NCBI GenBank assembly: GCA_903836325.1
Contig: CAILQE010000062.1
Coordinates: 1-7,507, forward strand
DNA from: an uncultured Candidatus Saccharibacteria bacterium
GTDB lineage: Bacteria; Patescibacteriota; Saccharimonadia; Saccharimonadales; UBA4665
Length of the DNA stretch: 7,507 nt
Reading direction: 5' to 3'
Below, one piece after another: positions 6,052 through 7,507 of the stretch. The notes under the pieces were generated by a model. It had not been told where the DNA came from. It did not search any database and saw only the letters and a program-made list of their open reading frames with translations. How positions within the stretch are numbered: the first letter of the stretch is position 1; each line of letters starts with the position of its first letter. The translations under genes and the position numbers were made by a program.

Positions 6052-7507
6052 ATGGAAATAAGCAAAGTAAGAAATTTTTGTATCATTGCCCACATAGATC
6101 ATGGCAAGAGTACTCTTGCAGATAGATTGATGGAGTTAACTGGCACTGTAGACAAGAGATTGATGAAGAATCAGCTGCTAGATAAAATGGACCTTGAGAG
6201 AGAAAAAGGTATCACTATTAAGCTTGCACCTGTGAGAATGAATTACAAAGGTTTTGAACTAAATCTAATAGATACTCCAGGTCATGTAGACTTCTCGTAT
6301 GAAGTGTCTAGAAGCCTTGAGGCTTGTGAAGGAGCTATTCTAGTTGTGGATGCCAGTCAAGGAATTCAAGCCCAAACACTGGCTAATGTGTATCTTGCAC
6401 TTGCTGCAGATTTAAATATTATTCCAGTTCTAAATAAAATAGATTTACCAGCTGCTAATGTTGAAAAAGTATCTGAAGAAATAATAAGTTTACTTGGATG
6501 TAAGAAAGAAGAAATTTTAGCTATATCGGCTAAGACTGGTACTGGAGTAGCAGAACTACTTGATGAAATTGTTGAAAAAGTCCCAGCTCCTAAAAAAGCT
6601 GAAGCAAATAATACGACCGCTTTAATATTCGATTCCTATTACGATGAATACAGAGGAGTAGTCCTATACGTAAGATTATTTGGTGGAGATATTAAAACTA
6701 ACGATCAAATTCTTATGATGGCCACAAAAGTAAACGGAATAGCATTAGAAGTCGGTATGTTAAAACCAGACATGAAAAAATTGGAAAAGTTAAATGATGG
6801 TGAAATTGGATATATAGTTACCAATCTAAAAACTACAAGAGATGCAAAAGTGGGAGATACTGTAACCCTGTCTTCTAATCCGAGCACTGAAGCTCTGCCT
6901 GGATATAAGGATGTAAAACCATTCGTTTATGCAGGATTCTTTCCTCAAAGTAACGAACAATATAATGACCTAAAAGAAGCTGTAGAAAAACTAACTCTAA
7001 GTGATTCAGCTCTACAATATGAGCTTGAAAATTCACCCGTCCTTGGATTTGGAGTTAGAATCGGATTCTTAGGCCTACTTCATCTTGAAATAGTTAGAGA
7101 AAGATTAGAGCGTGAATACAATCTAGAGCTTGTAGTTACTAATCCTTCTACAGATTACATAGTAAAACTAACCAGTGGAGAAATTACCGACGTCAAAAGT
7201 GCAGCCGAACTACCAGAAGCATCTTTAATAACTGAAATCTCTGAACCTTGGATTAAAGGAGAGATTGTGGTTCCTAGTGAATATATCGGAGCAGTGCTGC
7301 AGTTAATTACTTCCAAGAGGGGATTGCAGAAAAATATTAGCTATATCGATGCCCAGGCACTTATTGAATTCAATGCGCCTTTGTCTAATTTACTTACAGA
7401 TTTTTATGATCAACTAAAAAGTGTAACTAGCGGTTTTGGTTCATTTAACTATGAACTAGACGGATATAGGGTTGAAGATCTAGTTAGACTAGATTTCTAT
7501 GTAGCAC
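6052..7507 (+). CDS. lepA: Translation factor LepA (EF4), 3' end missing
   Basis: The frame runs open from ATG 6052 to the window edge, giving 485 codons plus one base of a protein normally about 600 residues long. The remaining C-terminal tRNA-contacting domain is cut off by the window, not by a mutation. LepA/EF4 is a ribosome-bound GTPase of the EF-G family that affects initiation or elongation efficiency. G motifs are all present: G1 AHIDHGKST (13-21), G2 region REKGITIK (50-57), G3 DTPGH (74-78), G4 NKID (128-131) and G5 SAKTG (159-163). The LepA-specific HVDFSYEVSRSLEACEGAIL (78-97) separates it from EF-G and EF-Tu. GFGVRIGFLGLLHLEI (332-347) and YELDGYR (467-473) mark later domains. 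The start is fixed by the adjacent extended -10 and by the conserved LepA N terminus (KVRNFCIIAHIDHG). Confidence 0.97.
   Translation, partial: MEISKVRNFCIIAHIDHGKSTLADRLMELTGTVDKRLMKNQLLDKMDLEREKGITIKLAPVRMNYKGFELNLIDTPGHVDFSYEVSRSLEACEGAILVVDASQGIQAQTLANVYLALAADLNIIPVLNKIDLPAANVEKVSEEIISLLGCKKEEILAISAKTGTGVAELLDEIVEKVPAPKKAEANNTTALIFDSYYDEYRGVVLYVRLFGGDIKTNDQILMMATKVNGIALEVGMLKPDMKKLEKLNDGEIGYIVTNLKTTRDAKVGDTVTLSSNPSTEALPGYKDVKPFVYAGFFPQSNEQYNDLKEAVEKLTLSDSALQYELENSPVLGFGVRIGFLGLLHLEIVRERLEREYNLELVVTNPSTDYIVKLTSGEITDVKSAAELPEASLITEISEPWIKGEIVVPSEYIGAVLQLITSKRGLQKNISYIDAQALIEFNAPLSNLLTDFYDQLKSVTSGFGSFNYELDGYRVEDLVRLDFYVA

Noticed and set aside
6705..6887. Minus-strand open frame inside lepA
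   Set aside because: It lies within a well-conserved LepA coding region and is a chance frame.

Overview
The window is AT-rich, tightly packed and coded entirely on the + strand. It reads like a small-genome bacterium, most probably a Candidate Phyla Radiation (Patescibacteria) member and perhaps Saccharibacteria. The reasons are short intergenic gaps, no Shine-Dalgarno motifs, TATAAT boxes almost touching start codons, and small Ser/Thr-rich exported proteins of a style I associate with that group. The placement is inferred from style, not from a marker comparison.

Positions 1-2161 hold a surface or secretion locus. Three related exported proteins (one cut by the left edge, then 404-1021 and 1511-2161) share an N-terminal strand block (DNVxVxTxNxxGYxLxL, seen in the two complete copies), a central WGY/WGF motif, an FAxxP motif and a C-terminal block of the form Y-x(4-6)-T-x-x-PSGxYTxxVxYT. 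An unrelated exported protein with a probable Ig-like fold (1054-1557) sits between the second and third. Genes are coupled by overlaps: TAATG at 404, and a 47-nt overlap at 1511-1557. Next comes a 66-residue protein (2234-2434) with a Tat-like TRKEFL motif, one hydrophobic helix and a Gly/Tyr-rich end.

Positions 2499-7507 hold three housekeeping genes. They are ftsH (membrane AAA+ zinc protease, complete), a murJ-family lipid II flippase homologue (complete, but lacking several arginines essential in E. coli MurJ), and lepA (translation factor EF4, cut by the right edge after 485 codons). Each has its own promoter-like box just upstream, so they look like separate transcription units in series rather than one operon.

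The main points of interest are the repeated surface-protein family with its Csu/spore-coat-U-like ending, the leaderless or nearly leaderless start of most genes, the overlap that encodes a signal peptide, and the altered MurJ cavity residues. I see no RNA genes, CRISPR arrays, insertion sequences or convincing terminators, and no gene-free stretch above 75 bases.
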